64,000 bases of DNA from positions 31,774,501 to 31,838,500 of the forward strand of contig CP136894.1 of NCBI GenBank assembly GCA_034359265.1, written 5' to 3'. A program made the translations under genes and the position numbers. Shown here piece after piece: positions 35,296-46,773 of this stretch. The notes beneath the pieces were generated by a model that saw only the letters and a program-made list of their open reading frames with translations, did not search any database and was not told the origin of the DNA. How positions within the stretch are numbered: the stretch's first letter is position 1; each line of letters opens with the position of its first letter. The DNA comes from Canna indica (taxonomy: Eukaryota > Streptophyta > Magnoliopsida > Zingiberales > Cannaceae).

Positions 35296-36009
35296 TGTTT
35301 GGTTAATAAAAATAAGATCAATTTTAGTTAGTTGAAATCAGTGAATATTTTTTTGGTTATAAAAAATAATATTAATTTTTCTTAAATATTTTTAGTAATA
35401 ATTCAATATTTAGTTAGTTTACAAAATTAAATATTTGCTAATATAGTTATAAAATATTGGTAAGCTTTATTAATTAAGTTATTGGTAATTTTAAAAAAAA
35501 TTTGTTCAATTAGATATAAAAATTAATTAATAGTTATTATAAAATTTCAAAAAAAAAATCAATGGTCTAGAATTAGTTTTGATTAAATTATAAAAAGATT
35601 AACTTTAATAAAATTGAGTTATTTTAAAATTTGGGTTCGAGACAATTAGATATAAATTGGTTTAATTAATTTATAAATTTAAGATAATAGTTTGAGTTAA
35701 AAATAATAATTTTTTATTTTGATTTTTAAAAATTAGATATAGTTTGATTTATTTTTAAATTAATTAATTTTATAAAAAATATATTTATAATTAGAAAATT
35801 ACCACTACATTTTGAAAATGAAACCGACAGTCTCGAAACCACAAAAAATAATATTCTGGTGTTTTTATTTTTATTGAGAAAATAGGTCATAATTAGACTA
35901 GAATATTTATAATTAGATATAAACTAGTTTGCTTAATAAAAATAAAAACACCAGAATATTATTTTTTGTAGTTTTAAAACTGTCGATTTCATTATCAAAA
36001 TACAGTGGC
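35296..36009. mobile_element. foldback element, left arm and central hairpin
   Basis: The 35296-35815 arm is the reverse complement of 46134-46650 with modest divergence (for example GTTTGGTTAAT here, ATTAACCAAAC there). From 35808, ACCACTACATTTTGAAAATG through ATATTCTGGTG is inverted again at about 35940-36009. The undisturbed element would therefore be one long hairpin of roughly 1.2-1.3 kb, non-coding and AT-rich. Element Q sits in its right arm. Confidence 0.75.
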
Positions 36010-37418
36010 TGTTGGCTTTAGGTTTTCAACCTTGGTCTTAATCTCACTTTTGATGATAACAAACATGAAACTAATATTTCGTTGAGAAATCTTTCAGGTT
36101 CCATATCGAGTAGCGTTCGATGTTCACGATCGGATAAATCGAAAGGACATTGATCGTTACGATCGGGTTCGTCGCAAAAATTTCTCGAAGATCGACGAGT
36201 GCACCAAAGTCGCATTGGACGAGTCCAAAGATCAAATGAAAAGCTCTCCAAGTCGATGCTCGTTGAAAGTCAGAACCCGGAAATGAAGCACGGAAGAAGA
36301 AGGCTGAAGAAAACAAATTCAGCCTAGGTTCGGTCGATCGGGCGGTCGATCGAATAGAGTTAGGAAAATGGCAGAAGCCATCTCGGTCGATCGGTCGGTC
36401 GACCGATGGATGTCGAAAAGCAGTAGTAGCTACTTCGGTCGATCGACTGAGGCAAAAATATATTCAATTAGATATAAAAATTAATTAATAGTTATTATAA
36501 AATTTCAAAAAAAAAATCAATGGTCTAGAATTAGTTTTGATTAAATTATAAAAAGATTAACTTTAATAAAATTGAGTTATTTTAAAATTTGGGTTCGAGA
36601 CAATTAGATATAAATTGGTTTAATTAATTTATAAATTTAAGATAATAGTTTGAGTTAAAAATAATAATTTTTTATTTTGATTTTTAAAAATTAGATATAG
36701 TTTGATTTATTTTTAAATTAATTAATTTTATAAAAAATATATTTATAATTAAAAAATTACCACTATATTTTGAAAATGAAACCGACAGTCTCGAAACCAC
36801 AAAAAATAATATTCTGGTGTTTTTATTTTTATTGAGAAAATAGGTCATAATTAGACTAGAATATTTATAATTAGATATAAACTAGTTTGCTTAATAAAAA
36901 TAAAAACACCAGAATATTATTTTTTGTAGTTTTAAAACTGTCGATTTCATTATCAAAATGCAGTGGCTGTTGGCTTTAGGTTTTCAACCTTGGTCTTAAT
37001 CTCACTTTTGATGATAACAAATATGAAACTAATATTTCGTTGAGAAATCTTTCAGGTTCCATATCGAGTAGCGTTCGATGTTCACGATCGGATAAATCGA
37101 AAGGACATTGATTGTTACGATCGGGTTCGTCGCAAAAATTTCTCGAAGATCGACGAGTGCACCAAAGTCGCATTGGACGAGTCCAAAGATCAAATGAAAA
37201 GCTCTCCAAGTCGATGCTCGTTGAAAGCCAGAACCCGGAAATGAAGCACGGAAGAAGAAGACTGAAGAAAACAAATTCAGCCTAGGTTCAGTCGATCGGG
37301 CGGTCGATCGAATAGAGTTAGGAAAATGGCAGAAGCCATCTCGGTCGACCGGTCGGTTGACCGATGGATGTCGAAAAGCAATAGTAGCTACTTCGGTCGA
37401 TCGACTGAGGCAAAAATA
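35503..37418. repeat. 958-bp tandem duplication
   Basis: 35503-36460 and 36461-37418 are nearly identical, with an offset of 958 throughout. Roughly ten to twenty differences were noticed, for example AATACAGTGG against AATGCAGTGG. The unit joins part of the foldback element to the first 451 bases of an LTR, so it arose after Q inserted. Confidence 0.95.
36010..36460 (+). mobile_element. truncated duplicate of the Q 5' LTR
   Basis: First 451 bases of the subfamily A LTR, produced by the tandem duplication. It contains TGTTGGC at 36010 and the start of the palindrome array (36331-36450), but no TATA box or 3' end. Confidence 0.9.
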
Positions 37419-38466
37419 TGGCATTAGCTTCGTCGGTCGACCGATCGATCGACCGGATTTCGTTCGTTGAAGCTGCAAACCTGCGTCGGTCGATCGATGG
37501 GTCGATTGGATTGTGGATCGCAGGTTTTGCGTCTGGCGGTCGACCCGTCGGTCGACCGCACAAAGAGAATAGGCAGCGGTAGCATTAAGCGGTCGATCGA
37601 TCGGTCAACCGACCAATCGACTGAGCGTCTGTAACGCATAGTTTTCTACCCGTTGAGCTGTCGTTTCTTTGAGAGGCTATAAATATCATTCATCTACTCT
37701 CTTTAATTGCTCTCCTCTCATTGATACATATATTATTGAGCATCAAAAAGAGAGATTTAAGTCTCCCAAAAGACAAATTGCTTGCACTCTGTTCTTCTGG
37801 CGACAACTTCTCCAAGCGCACACTCTGCCTCAACTCGGGAATTGATTCGAGCTCTACGACTCGGCGAGTTGGAGGTTTCAAGGCTTGGAAAAGAGCACGA
37901 ATTCTTGGTTTTATTTTAAGCTCTTTTCATTTGTATTTTTAACTGTTATTTGAATCTATTTTTGGATTTGTGCGTGTGAAGACCTAGGATTGTTAGGTCT
38001 TGAAATTGAGTGGTAGCCTTCGTGTTTGATGTTTAAATTCACCAGTGTAAATAAACGTAGTTTGCTAGAATTAAGTGAGTTGCCCCTTAGGGTTGAGGTG
38101 GAAGAGTGCTCTTGATAAGAAGGCGGAGACTTCCGGGTGTGAAAGTGCCTTAGGTCGAGAGTGCGACTCTTCGAGTCAAAGTCCTCTGTGTAAGGGAAAC
38201 TAATTAATCTAGTAAAACTTAATTTGGAAATCCTAAGCGGGGTGCTTAGGTAGTGGAGTAGGCATTGGGGCCGAACCACTATAAATTCTCGTGTTTACAT
38301 TGATAACTTGTGTGTATTTATTGCTTTGTCATTTATCGCTTCCACATCTAATCATTCAATCATAAATTGCCTAAACAATCTAAGTAAATGATTAAACAGG
38401 AATTTAGGCTAATTAATTTAGTAAACATACTATTTACCCCCCTCTAGTGTTGCCATTTCGACTACA
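36968..38466 (+). mobile_element. 5' LTR of element Q, subfamily A, 1499 bp
   Basis: From TGTTGGCTTTAGG to CGACTACA. Palindrome array at 37288-37625; GCTATAAATATC box near 37678. Hairpin 1: 38232-38238 with 38244-38250 (CCTAAGC-GGGGT-GCTTAGG). Hairpin 2: TAGTGG 38251-38256 with CCACTA 38276-38281. Preceded by GTGGC (36963-36967). The base after the 3' LTR starts ATGGT, a target duplication with two transitions. Confidence 0.9.
37288..37625. repeat. CpG palindrome array in U3 (Q 5' LTR)
   Basis: About eight clusters of GGTCGACCG/GGTCGATCG palindromes with TGGCAGAAGCC-like spacers. Confidence 0.95.
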
Positions 38467-38467
38467 A

Positions 38468-38480
38468 TTGGTATCAAAGC
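38468..38480 (+). promoter_or_regulatory. primer binding site of element Q
   Basis: TTGGTATCAAAGC, one base from the canonical initiator-Met PBS, two bases inside the LTR. Confidence 0.9.
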
Positions 38481-38534
38481 GGGTCGTGGATTGAGATTTC
38501 ACCATCTCGTCTACATCTTGCCTCGATCCGTAAA

Positions 38535-41385
38535 ATGGCTCTAGAGAGTATAGCATTTGCACTACCTAGGTTTGATGAAAAAAACTTTGGTGTTTGGAAG
38601 AGTAGGATGTACCTTTCTTGAAACACAAAGTTTAGATCTATTGTGCATGCTAAAGAATGAGTATGTTGAGCCCACCATTGACATAAATGATTGGACTCAA
38701 GAACAAGTTTGATTATTTGAATTGAATGCTAAAACAACGCATCTCATATATTGCTCATTTTCAAATGAAATACTTGAAAAGGTTATGCATTGTTCTTCCG
38801 CTTTTGATATCTGGGCAACATTAAATATGTTATATGATTATGCTAAAACTGAAGAGCTTAATACTTTTGTTGAGGGCGGTGATGACAATGGTCATCCCCC
38901 TAGTACTAATCTCGGTTATGATGCCCAAAGCACTTCTAGCCAAAGAAGCACAAGCAAAAATTGGAAAAGAAAACTTAGGTGCTTCCTTTGCCAAGAGACG
39001 GGACACATGAAGATGAATTGACCTCTCTTGAAGAAGAAATGCAAAAAGAAGTGTGCTTCTTCATCCACATCTCAATCAAGTGAAGCCACTTCTAGACATG
39101 ACGATGAAGCTACATCAAACGTTTGCCTCACGAGTCTTCGAGATGAGGTATATTCCCCATCTTCTAGTCATGTTCAAAATGTTAATGATAATGATTCTTG
39201 TAGCTCAAAATCTCTTGATATGTCGTATGAAGAACTACTAGAAGAATGTAAAAAATGTATGAATTGCTTATGAAAAAGAATAAGGAATAGAAAATTAAAG
39301 AAAGAAAAGTTAAGGCTTAACTCTCATGTGGATGAATTAAAACTAGAAAATGAGATAATGAAATCTAATTCTTTTGATTCTTCCCATGATAGGTTGAAAC
39401 TGTTGGCTTAAGGGTCTCTCTTAAGCCTTGATCTTTATTTTGATGATAACAAATATGTATTTAATCCAAGCGTGAAGTTTTGAGTTCAGGTTGAGGTTGC
39501 GATAAGCATGCCAAGTCCGTTCAAATGAGACGAAAGAAAATGTCGTCAAAGAAACGGAAGAAGAAATGTCGAAGAAAGGCTCGGGCTTAGATCAAGTAGA
39601 ATTCACGTGATATACCCCTAGGATAAGTGTATCCCAAGCCAAAATTGTAAAGTTATCCAAGTTGAAACTTGGTAACTAAACCCATAAAAAACAAGGCATG
39701 TAAAAATCCATGAAGAAGTCAACCTCAGCCTGAGTTCGGTCGACCGATCGGTCGATCGAACAAGGCAGTATTCTGTTGAGCAACCGTTCGATCGATCGAA
39801 TGACGGTAAAGTCTGGTAGTAGCCATTCAAGGCTGCGTCGATCGACCGATTGAGGAAAAATCATGGCAGAATGCTTAGCGATCGACCAATCGGTCGACCG
39901 AATTGGAGATAGCCTGTCGCGTGACCCTGGCTCTAGTGATTCGGTCGACCGACTAGTTGATCGAATGTGGGATCGGCACTTTTCTGTTAGTCGATCGACC
40001 TGTCAGTCGACCGAGCTCTCTCATATAGCCAGCAGTCGCATTGGCAGTCGATTAGTCGGTCGACCGACCGATCGACCGGCCAGCGATCGAATGACTTCAA
40101 AGGCTATTTTTTTATCCGTTGAACGGACTGTTCGATTGAGGGGTTATAAATACCCCCCACCTAACTTCTTTACCACTTTTTAGAACTTTTATTGAGCAAT
40201 TAAAGAAGTTTCTTAAGCCTTCAAAAGAGCGAACTGCTGCGCGCGTCCTCTGCTTCAGTCGACATCTCACTTAAGGCGCTGATTCCCTGCTTCTTTAGTC
40301 TTGTTGCAATTCAAAGAGCCATCTTCTTGCAAGTTGGAGACGTGAAGGCGGTGGAAAGGAGCCTTGGTTCATTTTAAATTCTTAAAGCCCTTTCCTTTGT
40401 ATTTGACATTTATTGTAAACTTATTTTCTATTTGAGATAGCTGCTAGGTGTGCTAGGAAACACTTAGAGTGACTTTATAGGATTGTGTTTTGCCTAGGTG
40501 AATAGAATTGAGGTGTTCTCAGAGTGGTGAGAAGGGTGTCCTCTTTGTATTCAAAGGGAAACATAGATTCTATAAAGTAGTGGTTAGAAATCCTTGGTGA
40601 GGAGCCAAGGTAGTGGAGTAGGCAATTGGCCGAACCACTATAACTACTCTTATTTGCATTGCTTATTTGCTTGTCTATCATTGCTATTTATATTTGATCA
40701 TATTCACCATTAAGAAACAATTGCATTAAGTGAAGCTAAAATTGAGTAAGAAGAAAATATAGAAAAAGGGGACAGACACTATTCACCCCCCCTTCTAGTG
40801 TCGGATTTCACACAACAGAAACTTAAGATTAAGAACTTAAAGCTTAAGAATGAAAATTTGAAACTTGATAATTCAAAAATTAGAAGTGAAAACAAGAATT
40901 TGAAATCTCAATCTAATGCCTTATATCAATCTCTTGATTTATTGAAAAATGAGGTTGTGTCCTTAAATAAGAAAGTAAACGATTTGAGAAATGTTTCATT
41001 TCCTAAGAACATAAGAATGAAAAATACTTATGTAAAGAATGCCAATGTCTATCATGTTCAAAATGCTAAGCATTCTACCATTAAACCTCATGTTCGAAAG
41101 AAGAATGTTTTCTTTAAAAATATTCATGCTTATCATCCTCCTCATGTCAAGCATTCTAACTTTAGACCTTATGTTCACAAAAATGACAAAAAGAAAGAAT
41201 TTCATGGTCATTGTTTTTGTTGTGGTGTTTATGGGCATACCTTTTACGATTGTGCATTTAAGACGAACCCAAGTGGTGTTAAGACACTTTGGGTAGCTAA
41301 GCCCTCTAACCCCCAAGGACCCAAAAGCATTTGGGTACCAAAGGTTTCTTATTCTCTTGTAGGGGGATCTACCACACAAGGGTGA
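38535..41385 (+). pseudogene. element Q gag, split by a solo LTR
   Basis: Starts M-A-L-E-S-I-A at 38535 and ends VGGSTTQG-stop at 41385, with 39401-40822 inserted. The capsid region has SAFDIWATLNMLYDY. Knuckle 1 reads C-F-L-C-Q-E-T-G-H-M-K-M-N with the final Cys codon changed to a stop near 39020. The coiled coil is cut by the solo LTR and resumes at 40823. Knuckle 2 C-F-C-C-G-V-Y-G-H-T-F-Y-D-C (about 41212) is intact. Further damage: stops near 38619, 38709 and 39273, and a frame break in the N-terminal region near 38620-38660. Non-functional. Confidence 0.85.
39401..40817 (+). mobile_element. solo LTR, copia subfamily B, 1417 bp
   Basis: TGTTGGC to CACACAACA, flanked by perfect GAAAC duplications (39396-39400 and 40818-40822). 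Palindrome array at 39735-40090 and GGGGTTATAAATACCCC box at about 40142. Hairpin 1: 40592-40598 with 40604-40610 (CCTTGGT-GAGGA-GCCAAGG). Hairpin 2: 40611-40616 with 40635-40640. Same subfamily as 4801-6256. Confidence 0.95.
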
Positions 41386-44300
41386 GATGAAGTTGGTTGA
41401 TTGAAGTTGCTTGGGGATTCAAAGATTGTACCATTTCAAAGTTGCAACTTCAAGTCATCATGATGCCTTGGTTAATGAAACTGCTGGCATCAAACACATT
41501 GGTATCATCTCCTATATCTACTTGTTTAAATTAGTGTTGGAGTTTGATATATGCTTAATATTAGTAGATTTTTCACTTTTAATAAGTTTAAAAAATGTTT
41601 TTGACTTTTGATCTTCGGTCTCTTCGAAGACCTATGTGGCATGTAATGGGCCTAAGCGACCTTGCGGTTCCAAAGGTTCCAAATCGTAGGCTCATTGTGG
41701 CCTTTCGGTTTTCAACTAATAGGAAGGGTTGGAGATCATGTTTTTATTATATTACATTCGCGATCTCTTAAAATTCGTTTTGGTATCACTTGATTTTATT
41801 TAAAATGGATTTCAAACCATTTAGCAAAGTGATCTTTGATAATGATACTTGATGTTTCTCTTTGCTTTTTGGTTGGGTTAGCTTGCTAAGTAGCTATATT
41901 TTCACTAAAATATTAGTGTAGCTTACTTGCAAGGTATAAGTATTTTAGGAAGGTTAATAACAAGGAAGAAAAAGATTAGTTTGGCAAATTATCATGAATA
42001 AGGTATAACCATGATAAATTCAAAATCCTAGTGTTATACCTCAATGTTTAAGCTTAAATTATGTTTCTATGCTCATGATTAGAATTGCATGTTAAACCCC
42101 TTGAATTCTCATGAGTATGTAGAATCTTAGCACTTAGGCAAATTTCATTAAATGAAACTTGTTCTAGGTTGATACTTACTATTAGAGACATTCCTTTAAG
42201 TCCAAACTAGTTAAACATGTTTAGGGACCTTATTCCTCAAATGCCTCACATCTTAAGATCCCTTAGATTCATTTTGATATCATGGTAACCTCCTTAAAAT
42301 GAATCTTTACTATCTAGCATAGGTTGAATTTTTTTTTGAAAATTTGTATTAAACTTGTGCTATTTAGTAAAATAGCTTGCTAGTTGGCATACTATGTCAT
42401 TATGATATTAGTGATGCCCACTTGCAAGTTAAGAAAGTGGTAAACATTGAAAGCTATGCTATCATGAAGAAAATCGAAAAGTAAATGACAAGTTTAACAA
42501 AATTTTATTGAAAAGGATATGAGTTTAATTTTGCAAAAATCATTGTATAATAATTGAATATTCACATTTAATGATGTCTCTATACTCATGATTATTTTTG
42601 CATGATAAATATTTGAATTTTCATGAGTAGACAAAATTTGGATAACTTAGGCAATTTGATGATATCTTGATTGAATGAAACTTGCTCTAGGTTAAAATTC
42701 TTATTAGAGACCTCATTTTGAGTAAACACATAATGAACATGTTTAAATACACATATCACATAAGTCTAGGTATTTAAAATTGAAAAATTCTTGTCTAGAT
42801 GAACAATGTGATAACTATATCACTTTAAGGGACTTAAACTTGAAAAAGTTTGACCCGAGTCAATAAATCGACTTGGACACTTCTTTTTAAGTCCAAAATT
42901 CATAAACATGTGTAGGAATAGGAATGACATATTTCCATGTACTTAGAATGAAAAATTCATATGGATATGAATAAAATGATATAGATGTCAATTCATGCTT
43001 ACCTCTCTTGAACCAAGTTGACCCAAGTCAACCAATTGACTTAGTGGTCTCATTTTCAATCCATATTTGAGAAACATGTTTAGATTTACTCATGTTAGAT
43101 ATCCATAGGTTTAAGTTTGAAAAATCATGAGTAAATGATAAGATTAACACTTAGCAAGTTTCATGATAACTGGCTTAGTTTTGAATGAAACCATGCTAGG
43201 TTGATATCTCGACTTAAGGATGTAATTTTGATTTCAAACTTAACATACACTCTTTACATGATCACTTTATGGTGTCATAAAAATTTGAATGAAAATTGAA
43301 CATTTTTTTAAAATAACTGAAAATTACAAAAATGATATTTCAATCAACAATTAGTATGCATTTTCAGTTATTTCTAGAGAAATATAGAAAAATCCTTTTA
43401 ATTGATTCTTGAAACTGCACCCTCACTAAAAAATCTAGGTTCTTCAGTAAAATTTTTGAAAAGTTTCATCAAGAATATGATTTATAATGGAATTTTGAAG
43501 TTATATTTTGAAAACACAAAGTATCATCCTTCTTGAAATATCAATCTTTCCGATACGTTGATTTTTTTAAAAAAACTTCAAATGAAAACTCATGTATACA
43601 TTTGGATTCCATTTCTAATATCATTAACACAACTTCTTGAGTAAAATCATTTCTAGGAATGATTTTGATATCTTGAATGATAGCTAGAAATATCCATTTG
43701 TTTATTAAAATTAATATAGGATGAAAAATGAACATAGAAGATTCATTTTGTGTTCAAACTTGATACATGCATTTCAAATGACCATTCAATAATTGGTATC
43801 AAAAATTTTCATCGAACAATTAGTATTTCAAATCTTGAAGTATAGGTTAACCTAAGTCAACAAAGTGACTTAAAAATCTTATTTTAAGCCCAAACTTGAT
43901 TCATAGACTTACATTCTCTCATGTTTGATGTCTAGATGCCTAAATTTGAGAAAACATGAGTAGATAGCAAAAACTTGATGCTTAGCATTTTCATATTTTT
44001 ATGCTTATTTCAAATAAAAATGTGCTAAGTTTATATGTGGATCAAATGACATTAGTTTTCACTTCAAACTTGATATACACATGCTTCAAATGATCATATC
44101 TTGATATTTTGAAAGTTTGAATGAAATCTAAAAATATCATGAAAAAGATATGAACACATACATGATTTAATTTTGAATTCAAATATTTAGTTTTGAACAT
44201 ATCATGTATGATTTAAGTTTCATATTAAATATTTATTTTTCATCCCTTTGGTTGAGATTTTCATGTTTCATGAAAAATAATCTTTAGAGTCTCAACTTCA

Positions 44301-44581
44301 TGAAAAAATATTTATTTTTCATCCTTTTGACTAGATTGACCTTTCTTGCCCTTTTTGATTGATGTCAAAAGGGGGAGAAAAGTATAGGAAAAAAGGGAAG
44401 AAAATTATAGGTAAATGGGGAGAAAATTATAGGTAATGGGGAGAAAAATATAGGAGATCCATGCATATAGATAGGGAGAGTTTATTTTCATAGATATGCA
44501 TGTTGATAGGAGGAGAAATCCCTTAGTTGATGTCCTATATGCTTTAATAAATAAATTTTCTTAAGGATGTTTGTCATCATC
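41386..44581 (+). other. element Q: non-coding interior
   Basis: About 3.2 kb without pol motifs. PBS-like TTGGTATCA at 41499-41507 and the conserved block at 41613-41735. Further on come repeated phrases such as GACTTAGTGGTCTCATTTT and AACATGTTTAGATTTACTCATG, and an AAGTCAA/TTGACTT inverted repeat at 43025-43042. Four to six purine-rich tracts (about 44368-44520) precede the PPT. Confidence 0.8.
41613..41735 (+). other. conserved post-gag block, element Q copy
   Basis: Hairpin at 41617-41632 (GGTCTC-TTCG-AAGACC): five pairs, with the loop-closing pair lost. The rest matches P and N closely. It starts 232 nt after the gag stop. Confidence 0.85.
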
Positions 44582-44595
44582 AAAAAAGGGGAGAT
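44582..44595 (+). promoter_or_regulatory. polypurine tract of element Q
   Basis: AAAAAAGGGGAGAT directly before TGTTGGC of the 3' LTR. Confidence 0.9.
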
Positions 44596-46133
44596 TGTTG
44601 GCTTTAGGTTTTCAACCTTGGTCTTAATCTCGGTTTTGATGATAACAAACATGGAACTAATACTTCGTTGAGAAATCTTTCAGGTTCCATATCGAGTAGC
44701 GTTCGATGTCCTCGATCAGATAAATCGGAGAAATCGATAAATTGGAAGGACATTGATCGTCGCGCTCGGGTTCGTCGCAAAAATTTCTCGAAGATCGACG
44801 AGTGCACCAAAGTCGCATTGGATGAGTCCAAAGATCAAATGAAAATCTCTCCAAGTTGATGCTCGTTAAAAGCCATAACCCGGAAACGAAGCGCAAAAGA
44901 AGAAGGCTGAAGAAATCAAATTCAACCTAGGTTCGGTCGATCGGGCGGTCGACCAAATAGAGTTAGGAAAATGGCAGAAGCCATCTCGGTCGACCGGTTG
45001 GTCGACCGATGGATGCCGAAAAGAAGCAATAGCTACTTCGGTCGACCGACTAAGGCCAAAAAATGGCAGTAGCTTCGTTGGTCGACCAGACTGCGTTCGC
45101 TGAAGCCGCAATCGTGCGTCGGTCGACCGACGGGTCGACCGAATTGCATATCGTAGGTTTTGCGTTTGGCGGTCGACCCGTTGGTCGACCGCACAAAGAG
45201 AATAGGCAGTGATCGCTTTAAGCGGTCGATCAGTTGGTCGACCGACCAATCGACCGAGCGTCTGTAACGAATAGTTTTCTACCCGTTGAGCTATCGTTTC
45301 TTTGAGAGGCTATAAATATCATTCATCTACTCTCTTTAATTGCTCTCCTCTCATTGATACAGATATTATTGAGCATAAAAAAGAGAGATCTAAGTCTTCC
45401 AAAAGACAAATTGCTTGCGCTTTGTTCTTCTGGCGACAACTTCTTCAAGCACACACTCTGCCTCAACTCGGGAATTGATTCGAGCTCTATGACTCGGTGT
45501 GTTGGAGGTTTCAAGGCTCGGAAAAGAGCACGAATTCTTGGTTTTATTTTAAGCTCTTTCCATTTGTATTTTTAACTGTTATTTGAAACTATTTTTTGAT
45601 TTGTACGTGTCAAGACCTAGGATTGTTAGCCTTCGTGTTTGAGGTTTAAATCCACCGGTGTTTGATTTGAAATTGGGTGGTAGCCTTCGTGTTTGAGGTT
45701 TAAATCCACCGGTGTAATTAATTGTAGTTTGCTAGGATTAAGTGAGTTGTCCCTTAGGGTTGAGGTGGAAGAGTGCTCTTGATAAGAAGACGAAGACTTC
45801 CGGGTGTGGAAGTGCCTTAGGTCGAGAGTGCGACTCTTCGAGTCAAAGTCCTCTGTGTAAGGGAAACTAATTAATCTAGTAAAACTTAGTTTGGAAATCC
45901 TAAGCGGGGTGCTTAGGTAGTGGAGTAGGCATTGGAGCCGAACCACTATAAATTCTCGTGTTTGCATTGATGACTTGTGTGTATTTATTGCTTTATCATT
46001 TTTTGCTTCCGCATCTAATCATTCAATCGTAAATTGTCTAATCAATCTAAGTAAACGATTAAACCGGAATTTAGGCTAATTAATTTAGTAAATACACTAT
46101 TCACCCCCCTCTAGTGTTGTCATTTCGACTACA
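44596..46133 (+). mobile_element. 3' LTR of element Q, subfamily A, 1538 bp
   Basis: TGTTGGC to CGACTACA. Palindrome array 44933-45262. Hairpin 1: 45899-45905 with 45911-45917. Hairpin 2: 45918-45923 with 45943-45948. A stretch of about 54 bases around AGCCTTCGTGTTTGAGG is duplicated in tandem (45628-45661 and 45682-45716); it is single in the 5' LTR. The two LTRs differ at many sites, so Q is not a very recent insertion. Confidence 0.9.
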
Positions 46134-46650
46134 ATGGTAACTTTATAATTATAAATATTTTTTTACAAAATTAGTTAATTTAAAAATAAATCAAACTATA
46201 TCTAATTTTAAAAATAAAAAATAAAAATAATCATTTTCATCCCAAACTATTATCTTAAATTGACAAATTAATTAAACTAATTTATATCTAATTGACTCAA
46301 ATTCAAATTTTAAATAGCTCAATTTTCTTAATGTTAATCTATTTATAATTTAATCAAAACTAATTTTAGACCATTGGACTTTTTTAGAATTTTTTAATAA
46401 TAACTATTAATTAATTTTTATATCTAATTGAACAAAAAATCTTAAATTACCAATAACTTAATTAATTAAATCATATAAATATTTTATAACCATATTAGCA
46501 AATATTTAATTTTGTAAACTAACTAAACATTTAATTACTACTAAAAGTATTCAAGAAAAATTAATATTATTTTTTATAACCAAATAAATATTCGCTGATT
46601 TCAACTAACTAAAACTGATGTTGTTTTCATTAACCAAACACATTTAACCT
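46134..46650. mobile_element. foldback element, right arm
   Basis: Reverse complement of the left arm at 35296-35815. The near end GGTAACTTTATAATT continues the AATTACCACTACATTTTG symmetry that Q interrupted. Confidence 0.75.
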
Positions 46651-46735
46651 CTTCTAAATTTATTTTAATAAATAAATAAAATTAATATAATTTTTAAATT
46701 ATTATAAATTTCTCTATAAGGCAAAAAAAATATTT

Positions 46736-46773
46736 TTATATTATATTATATTATATTATATTATATTATATTA
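46736..46773. repeat. (TTATA)n microsatellite
   Basis: About seven copies of TTATA at the left edge of the following foldback element. A shorter remnant (TATATTATATCATATTATAT) sits at its right edge, so the element inserted in or near the microsatellite. Confidence 0.9.

Noticed and set aside
37288..37625. The regular GGTCGACCGA clusters could be taken for a CRISPR-like array.
   Set aside because: Units are degenerate palindromes inside LTR U3 regions and spacers are related to each other. This is plant nuclear DNA with no associated genes.
39618..39864. Arg/Asp/Ser-rich frames over the palindrome arrays (also at 5584, 13185, 49391, 56495 and 62144).
   Set aside because: They are translations of the GGTCGACCG repeats on either strand, not proteins.
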